Shown here: piece by piece, positions 22,478 to 35,299 of the stretch | Layout of the letters: each line of letters opens with the position of its first letter | Numbering within the stretch: the stretch's first letter is position 1 | Assembly: GCF_051401765.1 (NCBI RefSeq) | Contig: NW_027480564.1 | Span: 434,001-498,000, forward strand | Length of the DNA stretch: 64,000 nucleotides | Direction: 5' to 3' | Origin: Calliopsis andreniformis | Lineage: Eukaryota > Arthropoda > Insecta > Hymenoptera > Andrenidae | The notes under the pieces: model-generated | The model's database searches: none | The model's input: the letters and a program-made list of their open reading frames with translations, nothing else | What the model was told of the DNA's origin: nothing | Position numbers and translations under genes: made by a program

Positions 22478-25458
22478 GATTGAGGATTGAGGATTGAGGA
22501 TTGAGGATTGAGGATTGAGGATTGTGGATTGAATATTGAGTACTGAGTATGGAAGATTGAGGATTGATCACTGAGGATTGACGACTGAGGATTGAGGATT
22601 GAGGATTGAGGATTGAAGACTGAATATTGAGGATTGAAGATTGAGGATTCAGGTTTGAGGGTTGAGGATGGATGATGAGGGCTGAGGGTTGAGGATTGAG
22701 GTTTGAGGACTGAGGACTGAGGATTGGGGATCGAGAGTTGAGGATTGAGGATTGAGGATTGAGGATTGAGGATTGAGAATTCAGGATTGATGATTGAGGG
22801 TTGAAAATTGAGTATTGAGGATTGAAGATTGAGGATTGAGTATTGCGGATTGAGGATTGAGGATTGAAGATTGAGTATTGAGGATTGAGGATTGAGGATT
22901 GAGGACTGAGGATTGAGGATTGAGGATTGAAGATTGAGGATTGAGGATTGAGGATTGAGGATTGAGCATTGAGGATTGAAGATTGAGTATTGATGATTGA
23001 AGATTGAGGATTGAGGATTGAGGATTGAGGATTGAGGATTGAGGATTGAGGATTGAAGATTGATTATTGAGGATTGAAGGTTGAGGATTGAGGATTGAGG
23101 ATTGAGGACCTTGAATTGGAGATCGATTATTGAGGATTGAAGATTGAGGATTGATGATTGAGGATTGAGAATTGAGAATTGAGGATGAGGACTGAGGGTT
23201 GAGGATTGAGGTTTGAGAAATGACGATTGAGGATTGAGGATTGAGGATTGAGGATTGAGGATTGAGGAATGTGTATTAAAGATTGAGTATTGATCACTGA
23301 GGATTGAGGATTGAGGATTGATGATTGAGGATTGAGGGTTGATGATTGAATATTGAGGATTGAAGATTGAGGATTGATGATTAAGGATTGAGGATGGAGG
23401 ATGAGGGTTGAGTGTTGAGGATTGAGGTTTGAGGACTGAGGACAGAGGATTGAGGATTGAGAATTGAGGATTGAGGATTGAGGATTGAGGATTGAAAATT
23501 GAGTATTGAGGACTGAAGATTGAGGTTTGAGGATTGACGATTGAGGATTGAGGATTGAATATTGAGTATTGAGGATTGAAGATTGAGGATTGAGGATTGA
23601 GGATTGAGGATTGTGGATTGAAGATTGAGGATTGAGGATTGAGGATTGAGGATTGAGCATTGAGGATTGAAGATTGAACATTGATGGTTGAAGATTGAGG
23701 ATTGAGGATTGAGTGTTGTGGATTGAGGACGAGGACTGAGGGTTGAATATTGATGATTGATGTCTGAGGATTGAGGATTGAGGATTGAAAATTGAGGATT
23801 GAGGATTGAGGATTGAGGATTGAGGATTGAATATTGGATATTGAGGATTGAAGATTGAGGATTGAGGATTGAGGACTGAGGATTGAGGCTTGAAGGTTGA
23901 GTATTGAAGATTCAGAATTGAGGTTTGAGGACTGAGGATTGAGGATTGAAGATTGAGGATTGAGGATTGAAGATTGAGTATTGATGATTGAATACTGAGG
24001 ATTGAGGATTGAGGATTGAGGATTGAGGATGATGTCTGGGGGTTGAGGATTGAGGTTTGAGGACTGAGGACTGAGGATTGAGGACTGAGGATTGAGGATT
24101 GAGGATTGATTATTGAGGATTGAAGATTGAAGACTGGGGATTGAGGATTGAAGATTGAGAATTAAGGATTGAAGATTGTGGATTGAGGATCTAGGATTGG
24201 AGATTCATTATTGACGATTGAAGATTGAGAATTGAGGATTGAGGATTGAGAATTGAGGATGAGGACTGAGGGTTGAGGATTGAGGTTTGATGTATGAGGA
24301 TTGAGGGTTGAGGAATGAGGATTGAGGATTGAGGATTGAGGATTGAGGATTGGGGATGAATATTGAGTACAGAGGATTGAAGATTGAGGATGGAGGATTG
24401 AGGATTGAGGATGGAGGATGAGGGCTGAGGGTTGAGGATTGAGGTTTGAGTACTGTATCCTGAGAATTCAGGATATTCTATTGGGTATTGAGAATTGAGG
24501 ATTGATGGTTGAGTATTGAGGATTCAGAATTGAGGTTTGAGGGCTGTGGATTTGGATTGAAGATTGAGTATTGAGGATTGAAGATTGAGGATTGAGGATT
24601 GAGGATTGAGGATTGAGGATGATGTCTGAGGGTTGAGGATTGAGGTTTGAGGACTGAGGACTGAGGATTGAGGACTGAGGATTGAGGATGAGGGCTGAGG
24701 GTCGGGGATTCAGGTTTGACGACTGAGGACTGAGGATTGAGGGTTGAAAATTAAGGATTGTTGATAGAGGATTGAAGATTGAGGATCGGTTATTGAGGAT
24801 TGAAGAATGAGGATTGAGGATTGAGGGTTGAGAATTGAGGGTTGAGGATCTAGGATTGGAGATTGATTATTGAGGATTGAATATTGGGGTTTGAGGATTG
24901 AGGATTGAGGATCTAGGATTGGAGACTGATTATTGAGGATTGAAGATTGAGGATTGATGATTGAGGATTGAGAATTGAGAATTGAGGAAGAGGACTGAGG
25001 GTTGAGGATTGAGGTTTAAGAAATGAGGATTGAGGATTGAGGATTGAGGATTGAAGATTGAGTATTGAGAATTGAGGATTGATGATTGAGGATTGAGGAT
25101 TGAGAATTGAGGATGAGGACTGAGGGTTGGGAATTGAGGTTTGAGAAATGGGGATTGAGGATTGAGGATTGAGGGAAAGAGGATTGAGGATTGAGTATTG
25201 AAGATTGAGTATTGATCACGGAGGGTAGAGGATTGAGGATTGAGGATTGAAGATTGAATATTGAGGATTGAAGATTGAGGATTGAGGATTGAGGATTGAG
25301 GATGGAGGATGAGGGCTGAGGGTTGAGGATTGAGGTTTGAGGACTGAGGACTGAGGATTGAGGATTGAGAGTTGAGGATTGAGGATTGAGGATTGAGGAT
25401 TGAGGATTGAGAATTGAGGATTGATGATTGAGGGTTGAAGATTGAATATTGAGGATTG
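22478..25458 (+). repeat. 3-kb block, copy of 13870-16866
   Basis: Downstream member of the 8.6-kb-offset pair. An extra EcoRI site at 22777-22782 comes from a GAATTCAGG variant absent from the other copy. The GGTAGAG variant near 25225 is shared with about 16633 and 27478. Confidence 0.88.
24457..24474 (+). repeat. Perfect 7-bp hairpin landmark with EcoRI site
   Basis: CTGTATCC subtype; EcoRI at 24464-24469. Counterpart of 15865. Confidence 0.9.
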
Positions 25459-26552
25459 AAGATTGAGGATTGAGTATTGCGGATTGAGGATTGAGGATTG
25501 AAGATTGAGTATTGAGGATTGAAGATTGAGGATTGAGGACTGAGGATTGAGGATTGAGGATTGAAGATTGAGGATTGAGGATTGAGGATTGAGGATTGAG
25601 CATTGAGGATTGAAGATTGAGTATTGATGATTGAAGATTGAGGATTGAGGATTGAGGATTGAGGATTGAGGATTGAGGATTGAGGATTGAGGATTGAAGA
25701 TTGATTATTGAGGATTGAAGATTGAGGATTGAGGATTGATGATTGAGGATTGAGAATTGAGAATTGAGGATGAGGACTGAGGGTTGAGGATTGAGGTTTG
25801 AGAAATGACGATTGAGGATTGAGGATTGAGGATTGAGGATTGAGGATTGAGGAATGTGTATTAAAGATTGAGTATTGATCACAGAGGATTGAGGATTGAG
25901 GATTGATGATTGAGGATTGAGGGTTGATGATTGAATATTGAGGATTGAAGATTGAGGATTGATGATTAAGGATTGAGGATGGAGGATGAGGGCTGAGTGT
26001 TGAGGATTGAGGTTTGAGGACTGAGGACAGAGGATTCAGGATTGAGAATTGAGGATTGAGGATTGAGGATTGAGGATTGAAAATTGAGTATTGAGGACTG
26101 AAGATTGAGGTTTGAGGATTGACGATTGAGGATTGAGGATTGAAGATTGAGTATTGAGGATTGAAGATTGAGGATTGAGGATTGAGGATTGAGGATTGTG
26201 GATTGAAGATTGAGGATTGAGGATTGAGGATTGAGGATTGAGCATTGAGGATTGAAGATTGAACATTGATGGTTGAAGATTGAGGATTGAGGATTGAGTG
26301 TTGATGATTGAAGATTGAGGATTGAGGATTGAGGATTGAGGATTGAGGATTGAGGATTGAGGATTGAAGATTGATTATTGAGGATTGAAGATTGAGGATT
26401 GAGGATTGATGATTGAGGATTGAGAATTGAGAATTGAGGATGAGGACTGAGGGTTGAGGATTGAGGTTTGAGAAATGACGATTGAGGATTGAGGATTGAG
26501 GATTGAGGATTGAGGATTGAGGAATGTGTATTAAAGATTGAGTATTGATCAC
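24930..26552 (-). other. Longest open frame in the array (540 codons), probably not coding
   Basis: This is the longest uninterrupted - strand frame. The conceptual protein is entirely the degenerate S-S-I-L-N-P-Q heptad, rich in Ser, Asn, Gln, Pro, Ile and Leu, with no Trp and almost no acidic residues. A second frame, 25016-25882, is open over the same DNA with the same heptapeptide, and another at 26036-26266 repeats it, which argues strongly against selection on one frame. Its length reflects the 670-bp tandem duplication at 25624-26868. A proline in nearly every heptad rules out a normal coiled coil. Others of this type: 19485-21074 (529 codons), 14042-15520 (492), 55222-56598 (458). Confidence 0.85.
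25459..25623 (+). repeat. Segment resembling about 14222-14390
   Basis: Carries the rare TATTGCGG unit followed by GACTGAG at the spacing seen near 14234, so the block here is a mosaic joining 16.8-kb-like sequence to 14.2-kb-like sequence. No gene is seen. Confidence 0.7.
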
Positions 26553-26868
26553 AGAGGATTGAGGATTGAGGATTGATGATTGAGGATTGAGGGTTGATGA
26601 TTGAATATTGAGGATTGAAGATTGAGGATTGATGATTAAGGATTGAGGATGGAGGATGAGGGCTGAGTGTTGAGGATTGAGGTTTGAGGACTGAGGACAG
26701 AGGATTGAGGATTGAGAATTGAGGATTGAGGATTGAGGATTGAGGATTGAAAATTGAGTATTGAGGACTGAAGATTGAGGTTTGAGGATTGACGATTGAG
26801 GATTGAGGATTGAAGATTGAGTATTGAGGATTGAAGATTGAGGATTGAGGATTGAGGATTGAGGATTG
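25624..26868 (+). repeat. 670-bp tandem duplication
   Basis: TTGATTATTG recurs at 25701 and 26371, GGGTTGATGATTG at 25921 and 26591, and ATTGAGAATT at 26041 and 26711, all 670 bp apart. Both copies carry GATCACAGAG where most modules in the window have GATCACTGAG, so they are sisters. The junction near 26290-26312 is a hybrid of two modules: GAGTGTTG runs directly into ATGATTGAAG. Confidence 0.9.
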
Positions 26869-29800
26869 AGGATGATGTCTGAGGGTTGAGGATTGAGGTT
26901 TGAGGACTGAGGACTGAGGATTGAGGACTGAGGATTGAGGATGAGGGCTGAGGGTCGGGGATTCAGGTTTGACGACTGAGGACTGAGGATTGAAGGTTGA
27001 AAATTAAGGATTGTTGATAGAGGATTGAAGATTGAGGATCGGTTATTGAGGATTGAAGAATGAGGATTGAGGATTGAGGGTTGAGAATTGAGGGTTGAGG
27101 ATCTAGGATTGGAGATTGATTATTGAGGATTGAATATTGGGGTTTGAGGATTGAGGATTGAGGATCTAGGATTGGAGACTGATTATTGAGGATTGAAGAT
27201 TGAGGATTGATGATTGAGGATTGAGAATTGAGAATTGAGGAAGAGGACTGAGGGTTGAGGATTGAGGTTTAAGAAATGAGGATTGAGGATTGAGGATTGA
27301 GGATTGAAGATTGAGTATTGAGAATTGAGGATTGATGATTGAGGATTGAGGATTGAGAATTGAGGATGAGGACTGAGGGTTGGGAGTTGAGGTTTGAGAA
27401 ATGGGGATTGAGGATTGAGGATTGAGGGAAAGAGGATTGAGGATTGAGTATTGAAGATTGAGTATTGATCACGGAGGGTAGAGGATTGAGGATTGAGGAT
27501 TGAAGATTGAATATTGAGGATTGAAGATTGAGGATTGAGGATTGAGGATTGAGGATGGAGGATGAGGGCTGAGGGTTGAGGATTGAGGTTTGAGGACTGA
27601 GGACTGAGGATTGAGGATTGAGAGCTGAGGATTGAGGATTGAGGATTGAGGATTGAGGATTGAGAATTGAGGATTGATGATTGAGGGTTGAAGATTGAAT
27701 ATTGAGGATTGATGATTGAGGATTGATGATTAAGGATTGAGGATGGAGGATGAGGGCTGAGGGTTGAGGATTGAGGTTTGAGGACTGAGGACTGAGGATT
27801 GAGGATTGAGAATTGAGGATTGAGGGTTGAGGATTGAAGATTGAATATTGAGGATTGAAGATTGAGGATTGATGGTTAAGGATTGAGGATGGAGGATGAG
27901 GGCTGAGGGTTGAGGATTGAGGTTTGAGGACTGAGGACTGAGGATTGTGGATTGAGAATTGAGGATTGAGGGTTGAGGATTGAAGATTGAGGATTGAGGA
28001 TTGAGGATTGAGGGTTGAGGATCTAGAATTGGAGATTGATTATTGAGGATTGAAGATTGGGGATTGATGATTGAGGATTGAGAATTGATAATTGAGGAAG
28101 AGGACAGAGGGTTGAGGATTGAGGTTTGAGAAATGAGGATTGAGGATTGAGGATTGAGGATTGAAGATTGAGGATTGAAAATTGAGGATGAGGACTGAGG
28201 GTTGAGAATTGAGGTTTGAGAAATGAGGATTGAGGATTGAGGATTGAGGATTGAGGGTTGAGCATTGAGGATTGAGTATTGAAGATTGAGTGTTAATCAC
28301 GGAGGGTTGAGGATTGAGGATTGAGGATTGAGGATTGAAGATTGAATATTGAGGATTGAAGATTGAGGATTGAGGATTGAGGATTGATGATTAAGGATTG
28401 AGGATGGAGGATGAGGGCTGAGTGTTGAGGATTGAGGTTTGAAGACTGAGGTCTGAGGATTGAGGATTGAGAATTGAGGATTGAGGGTTGAGGATTGAAG
28501 ATTGAGGATTGGGTATTGAGGATTGAAGAATGAGGGTTGTGGAATGAGGATTGAGGATGGAGGATGAGGGCTGAGGGTTGAGGATTGAGGTTTGAGTCTT
28601 GAATCCTGAGAATTCAGGATATTCTATTGAGTATTGAGAATTGAGTATTGATGGTTGAGTACTGAGGACTGAGGATTGAGGATTGAAGGCTGAGTATTGC
28701 GGATTCAGAATTGAGGTTTGAGGACTGAGGATTGAGGATTGAAGATTGAGTATTGAGGATTGAAGATTGAGGATTGGGGATTGAGGATTGAGGATTGAGG
28801 ATGATGTCTGAGGGTTGAGGATTGAGGTTTGAGGACTGAGGACTGAGGATTGAGGACTGAGGATTGAGGATGATGGCTGAGGGTCGGGGATTGAGGTTTG
28901 ACGGCTGAGGACTGAGGATTGAGGATTGAGAATCAAGGATTGTTGATAGAGGATTGAAGATTGAGGATTGGGTATTGAGGATTGAAGAATGAGGATTGAG
29001 GATTGAGGATTGAGGATTGAGGGTTGAGGATCTAAGATTGGAGATTGATTATTGGGGATTGAAGATTGGGGATTGAGGATTGAGGATTGAGGATTGAGGA
29101 TTGAAGATTGATTATTGAGGATTGAGGATTGAGGATCTAGGATTGGAGATTGAAGATTGAGGATTGAGGATTGAGGGTCGAGTATTGAGGACGAGGACTG
29201 ACGGTTGAGGATTGAGGTTTGAAGTCTGAGGACTGAGGATTGAAGACTGAGGGTTGAGGATGAGGGCAGAGGTTCTGGGATTGAGGTTTGACGACTGAGG
29301 ATTGAGGATTGAGGATTGAGAATTGAGGATTGGTGATTGAGGATTCAAGATTGAGGATTGGGTATTGAGGATTGAAGAATGAGGATTGAGGATTGAGGGT
29401 TGAGGATTGAGGATTGAGGATCTAGGATTGGAGATTGATTATTGAGGATTGAAGATTGAGGATTGAGGATTGAGGGTTGAGGATCTAGAATTGGAGATTG
29501 ATTATTGAGGATTGAAGATTGAGGATTGATGATTGATGATTGAGGATTGAGAATTGAGAATTGAGGATGAGGACTGAGGGTTGAGGATTGAGGTTTCAGA
29601 AATGAGGATTGAGGATTGAGGATTGAGGATTGAGGATTGAGGATTAAGGATTGTGTATTAAAGATTGAGTATTGATCACTGAGGGTTGAGGATTGAGGAT
29701 TGAGTGTTGAGGATTGAGGGTTGATGATTGAATATTGAGGATTGAAGATTGAGGATTGATGATTAAGGATTGAGGATGGATGATGAGGGCTGAGGGTTGA

Positions 29801-30805
29801 GGATTGAGGTTTGAGGACTGAGGACTGAGGATTGGGGATCGAGAGTTGAGGATTGAGGATTGAGGATTGAGGATTGAGGATTGAGAATTGAGGATTGATG
29901 ATTGAGGGTTGAAAATTGAGTATTGAGGATTGAAGATTGAGGATTGAGTATTGAGGATTGAGGATTGAGGATTGAAGATTGAGTATTGAGGATTGAAGAT
30001 TGAGGATTGAGGATTGAGGATTGAGGATTGAGGATTGAAGATTGAGGGTTGAGGATTGAGGATTGAGGATTGAGGATTGAAAATTGAGGATTGAAGATTG
30101 AGGATTGAGGATTGAGGATTGAAGATTGAGTATCGAGGATTGAAGATTGAGGATTGAGGATTGAGGATTGAGGAATGATGATTGAAGATTGTGTATTGAA
30201 GATTGAAGATTGAGGATTGAGGATTGAGGATTGAGGATTGAGGATTGAGGATTGAAGATTGAGGGTTGGGTATTGAGGATTGAAGAATGAGGATTGAGGA
30301 TTGAGTATTGAGGATTGAGGATTGAGGATCTAGGATTGGAGATTGATTATTGAGGATTGAAGATTGAGGATTGAGGATTGAGGATTGAGGACCTTGAATT
30401 GGAGATTGATTATTGAGGTTTGAAGATTGAGGATTGATGATTGAGGATTGAGAATTGAGAATTGAGGATGAGGACTGAGGGTTGAGGATTGAGGTTTGAG
30501 AAATGACGATTGAGGATTGAGGATTGAGGATTGAGGATTGAGGATTGAGGAATGTGTATTAAAGATTGAGTATTGATCACTGAGGATTGAGGATTGAGGA
30601 TTGATGGTTGAGGATTGAGGGTTGATGATTGAATATTGAGGATTGAAGATTGAGGATTGATGATTAAGGATTGAGGATGGAGGATGAGGGCTGAGTGTCG
30701 AGGATTGAGGTTTGAGGACTGAGGACAGAGGATTGAGGATTGAGAATTGAGGATTGAGGATTGAGGATTGAGGATTGAAAATTGAGTATTGAGGACTGAA
30801 GATTG
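26865..30805 (+). repeat. 3.9-kb block, copy of 16020-19960
   Basis: Downstream member of the 10845-bp-offset pair. Its right 1.2 kb (from about 29580) is also the first unit of the 1.88-kb tandem duplication, so the two events overlap. Confidence 0.92.
28603..28620 (+). repeat. Perfect 7-bp hairpin landmark with EcoRI site
   Basis: EcoRI at 28610-28615. It is the last copy before a gap of 21.4 kb without this landmark. Confidence 0.9.
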
Positions 30806-33340
30806 AGGATTGAGGATTGACGATTGAGGATTGAGCATTGAGGATTGAAGATTGAACATTGATGGTTGAAGATTGAGGATTGAGGATTGAGTGTTGTGGA
30901 TTGAGGACGAGGACTGAGGGTTGAATATTGATGATTGAGGTCTGAGGATTGAGGATTGAGGATTGAAAATTGAGGATTGAGGATTGAGGATTGATGATTG
31001 AGGATTGAAGATTGGATATTGAGGATTGAAGATTGAGGATTGAGGATTGAGGACTGAGGATTGAGGCTTGAAGGTTGAGTATTGAAGATTCAGGATTGAG
31101 GTTTGAGGACTGAGGATTGAGGATTGAAGATTGAGGATTGAGGATTGAAGATTGAGTATTGATGATTGAATACTGAGGATTGAGGATTGAGGTTTGAGGA
31201 TTGAGGACGAGGACTGACGGTAGAGGATTGAGGTTTGTGGTTTGAGGACTGAGAATTGAGGACTGAGGATTGAGGATTGAGGATTAAGCAATGAGGATTG
31301 AAGATTGAAGACTGGGGATTGAGGATTGATGATTGAGAATTAAGGATTGAAGATTGTGGATTGAGGATCTAGGATTGGAGATTGATTATTGAGGATTGAA
31401 GATTGAGGATTGAGGATTGAGGATTGATGATTGAGAATTGAGGATGAGGACTGAGGGTTGAGGATTGAGGTTTCAGAAATGAGGATTGAGGATTGAGGAT
31501 TGAGGATTGAGGATTGAGGATTAAGGATTGTGTATTAAAGATTGAGTATTGATCACTGAGGGTTGAGGATTGAGGATTGAGTGTTGAGGATTGAGGGTTG
31601 ATGATTGAATATTGAGGATTGAAGATTGAGGATTGATGATTAAGGATTGAGGATGGATGATGAGGGCTGAGGGTTGAGGATTGAGGTTTGAGGACTGAGG
31701 ACTGAGGATTGGGGATCGAGAGTTGAGGATTGAGGATTGAGGATTGAGGATTGAGGATTGAGGATTGAGAATTGAGGATTGATGATTGAGGGTTGAAAAT
31801 TGAGTATTGAGGATTGAAGGTTGAGGATTGAGTATTGAGGATTGAGGATTGAGGATTGAAGATTGAGTATTGAGGATTGAAGATTGAGGATTGAGGATTG
31901 AGGATTGAGGATTGAGGATTGAAGATTGAGGGTTGAGGATTGAGGATTGAGGATTGAGGATTGAAAATTGAGGATTGAGGATTGAGGATTGAGGATTGAG
32001 GATTGAAGATTGAGTATCGAGGATTGAAGATTGAGGATTGAGGATTGAGGATTGAGGAATGATTATTGAAGATTGTGTATTGAAGATTGAAGATTGAGGA
32101 TTGAGGATTGAGGATTGAGGATTGAGGATTGAGGATTGAAGATTGAGGGTTGGGTATTGAGGATTGAAGAATGAGGATTGAGGATTGAGTATTGAGGATT
32201 GAGGATTGAGGATCTAGGATTGGAGATTGATTATTGAGGATTGAAGATTGAGGATTGAGGATTGAGGATTGAGGACCTTGAATTGGAGATTGATTATTGA
32301 GGTTTGAAGATTGAGGATTGATGATTGAGGATTGAGAATTGAGAATTGAGGATGAGGACTGAGGGTTGAGGATTGAGGTTTGAGAAATGACGATTGAGGA
32401 TTGAGGATTGAGGATTGAGGATTGAGGATTGAGGAATGTGTATTAAAGATTGAGTATTGATCACTGAGGATTGAGGATTGAGGATTGATGGTTGAGGATT
32501 GAGGGTTGATGATTGAATATTGAGGATTGAAGATTGAGGATTGATGATTAAGGATTGAGGATGGAGGATGAGGGCTGAGTGTCGAGGATTGAGGTTTGAG
32601 GACTGAGGACAGAGGATTGAGGATTGAGAATTGAGGATTGAGGATTGAGGATTGAGGATTGAAAATTGAGTATTGAGGACTGAAGATTGAGGATTGAGGA
32701 TTGACGATTGAGGATTGAGCATTGAGGATTGAAGATTGAACATTGATGGTTGAAGATTGAGGATTGAGGATTGAGTGTTGTGGATTGAGGACGAGGACTG
32801 AGGGTTGAATATTGATGATTGAGGTCTGAGGATTGAGGATTGAGGATTGAAAATTGAGGATTGAGGATTGAGGATTGATGATTGAGGATTGAAGATTGGA
32901 TATTGAGGATTGAAGATTGAGGATTGAGGATTGAGGACTGAGGATTGAGGCTTGAAGGTTGAGTATTGCAGATTCAGGATTGAGGTTTGAGGACTGAGGA
33001 CTGAGGATTGAAGATTGAGGATTGAGGATTGAAGATTGAGTATTGATGATTGAATACTGAGGATTGAGGATTGAGGTTTGAGGATTGAGGACGAGGACTG
33101 ACGGTAGAGGATTGAGGTTTGTGGTTTGAGGACTGAGAATTGAGGACTGAGGATTGAGGATTGAGGATTAAGCAATGAGGATTGAAGATTGAAGACTGGG
33201 GATTGAGGATTGATGATTGAGAATTAAGGATTGAAGATTGTGGATTGAGGATCTAGGATTGGAGATTGATTATTGAGGATTGAAGATTGAGGATTGAGGA
33301 TTGAGGATTGATGATTGAGAATTGAGGATGAGGACTGAGG
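29580..33340 (+). repeat. 1.88-kb tandem duplication (two copies)
   Basis: Copy 1 is about 29580-31460 and copy 2 about 31460-33340. The offset is 1877 bp at ATTAAGGATTG (29643 and 31520) and 1884 bp further on, one unit different. GTTTCAGAAATGAG (about 29593 and 31472) is a shared rare variant. The join lies near 31440, inside a GATGATTGAGAATTGAG stretch. Confidence 0.88.
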
Positions 33341-35299
33341 GTTGAGGATTGAGGTTTGAAGAATGGGGATTGAGGGTAGGGTTGAGGATTGAAGATTGAG
33401 GATAGAGGATTGAGTATTGAAGATTGAGTATTGATGCCTGAGGATTGAGGATTGAGGATTGAGGATTGAGGATTGGGGATTGAATATTGAGTACTGAGGA
33501 TTGAAGATTGAGGATTGAGGATTGAGGATTGTGGATGGAGGATGAGGGCTGAGGGTTGAGGATTGAGGTTTGAGGACTGAGGACTGACGATTGAGGATTG
33601 AGAATTAAGGATTGTTGATAGAGGATTGAAGATTGAGGATTGGGTATTGAGGATTGAAGAATTAGGATTGTGGATTGAGGATTGAAGATTGAGGGTTGAG
33701 GATCTAGAATTGGAGATTGACTATTGAGGATTGAAGATTGGGGATTGAGGATTGAGGATTGAGGATCTAGGATTGGAGATTGATTATTGAGTATTGAAGA
33801 CTGGGGATTGAGGATTGAGGATTGTGGATCTAGGATTGGAGATTGAAGATTGAGGATTGAGGATTGAGGGTTGAGGATTGAGGACGAGGACTGACGGTTG
33901 AGGATTGAGGTTTGAGGATTGAGGATTGAGGATTGAGGACTGAGGCTTGAGGATTGAGGATTGAGCATTGAGGATTGAAGATTGAGGACTGGCGATTGAG
34001 GATTGAAGATTGAGGATTGATGATTGAGGATTGAGAATTGAGAATTGAGGATGAGGACTGAGGGTTGAGGATTGAGGTTTGTGAAATGAGGATTGAGGAT
34101 TGAGGATTGAGGATTGAGGATTGAGAATTGAGGATTGTGTATTAATGATTGAGTATTGATCACTGAGGATTGAGGATTGAGGATTGAAAATTGAGTATTG
34201 AGGATTGAAGATTGAGGATTGAGGATTGACGATTGTGGATTGTGGATGGAAGATTGAGTATTGAGGATTGAAGATTGAGGATTGAGGATTGAGGATTGAG
34301 GATTGAGGATTGAAGATTGAGGATAGAGGATTGAGGATTGAGGATTGAGCATTGAGGATTGAGGGTTGAGGATCTAGGATTGGAGATTGATTATTGAGGA
34401 TTGAAGATTGGGGATTGAGGATTGAGGATTGAGGATTTAGGATTGGAGATTGAAGATTGAGGATTGAGGATTGAGGGTTGAGGATTGAGGACGAGGACTG
34501 ACGGTTGAGGATTGAGGTTTGAGGATTGAGGATTGAGGACTGAGGATTGAGGATTGAGGATTGAGCATTGAGGATTGAAGATTGAGGACTGGCGATAGAG
34601 GATTGAAGATTGAGGATTAAGGATTGAGGATTGGGGATTGAGGATGTAGGATTGGAGATTGATTATTGAGGATTGAAGATTGAGGATTGAGGATTGAGGA
34701 TTGAGGATTGAAGATTGAGTATTGATGACTGAATATTGAGAATTGAGGATTGAGGTTTGAGGATTGAGGACGAGGACTGACGGTAGAGGATTTAGGTTTG
34801 AGGATTGAGGACTGAGGATTGAGGACTGAGGATTGAGGATTGGAGATTGAGGATTGGGGATTGAGGATTGGCGATTGAGGATTGAGTATTGAGAATTGAG
34901 GATTGATGGTTGAGCATTGAGGATTCATGGCTGAGGATTGTGTGTTGAATATTGAGGGTTGAGGATTGAGGATTGAGGACTGAGGATTGAGGATTGAAGA
35001 TTGAGTATTGATGATTGAATATTGAGAATTGAGGATTGAGGTTTGAGGATTGAGGACGAGGACTGACGGTAGAGGATTTAGGTTTGAGGATTGAGGACTG
35101 AGGATTGAGGACTGAGGATTGAGGATTGAGGATTGAGCATTGAGGATTGAATATTGAAGACTGGGGATTGAGGATTGAAGATTGAGAATTAAGGATTGAA
35201 GATTGTGGATCGATGATCTAGGATTGGAGATTGATTATTGAGGATTGAAGATTGAGGATTGAGGATTGAGGATTGAGGATTGAGAATTGAGGATGAGGA
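31970..35299 (+). repeat. 3.3-kb block duplicated at 39110-41999
   Basis: Offset is 7140 bp from about 31970 to 34125 and 6700 bp from about 34566 to 35299, so 440 bp (about 34125-34565) is missing in the other copy. Base differences are few, for example TTGCAGATTC (about 32967) against TTGAAGATTC. The part from about 33330 also belongs to the 8.67-kb-offset duplication. Confidence 0.9.
35208..35218 (+). repeat. Dyad landmark, imperfect (GATCGATGATC)
   Basis: One base differs from the usual dyad: T replaces C in the right arm. The duplicates at 41908 and 43873 have the C. Confidence 0.8.

Noticed and set aside
24930..26552. Long - strand open frame as a real repetitive protein gene
   Set aside because: Other frames over the same DNA encode the same heptapeptide, there is no non-repeat domain, and frame ends follow variant units created by duplication.
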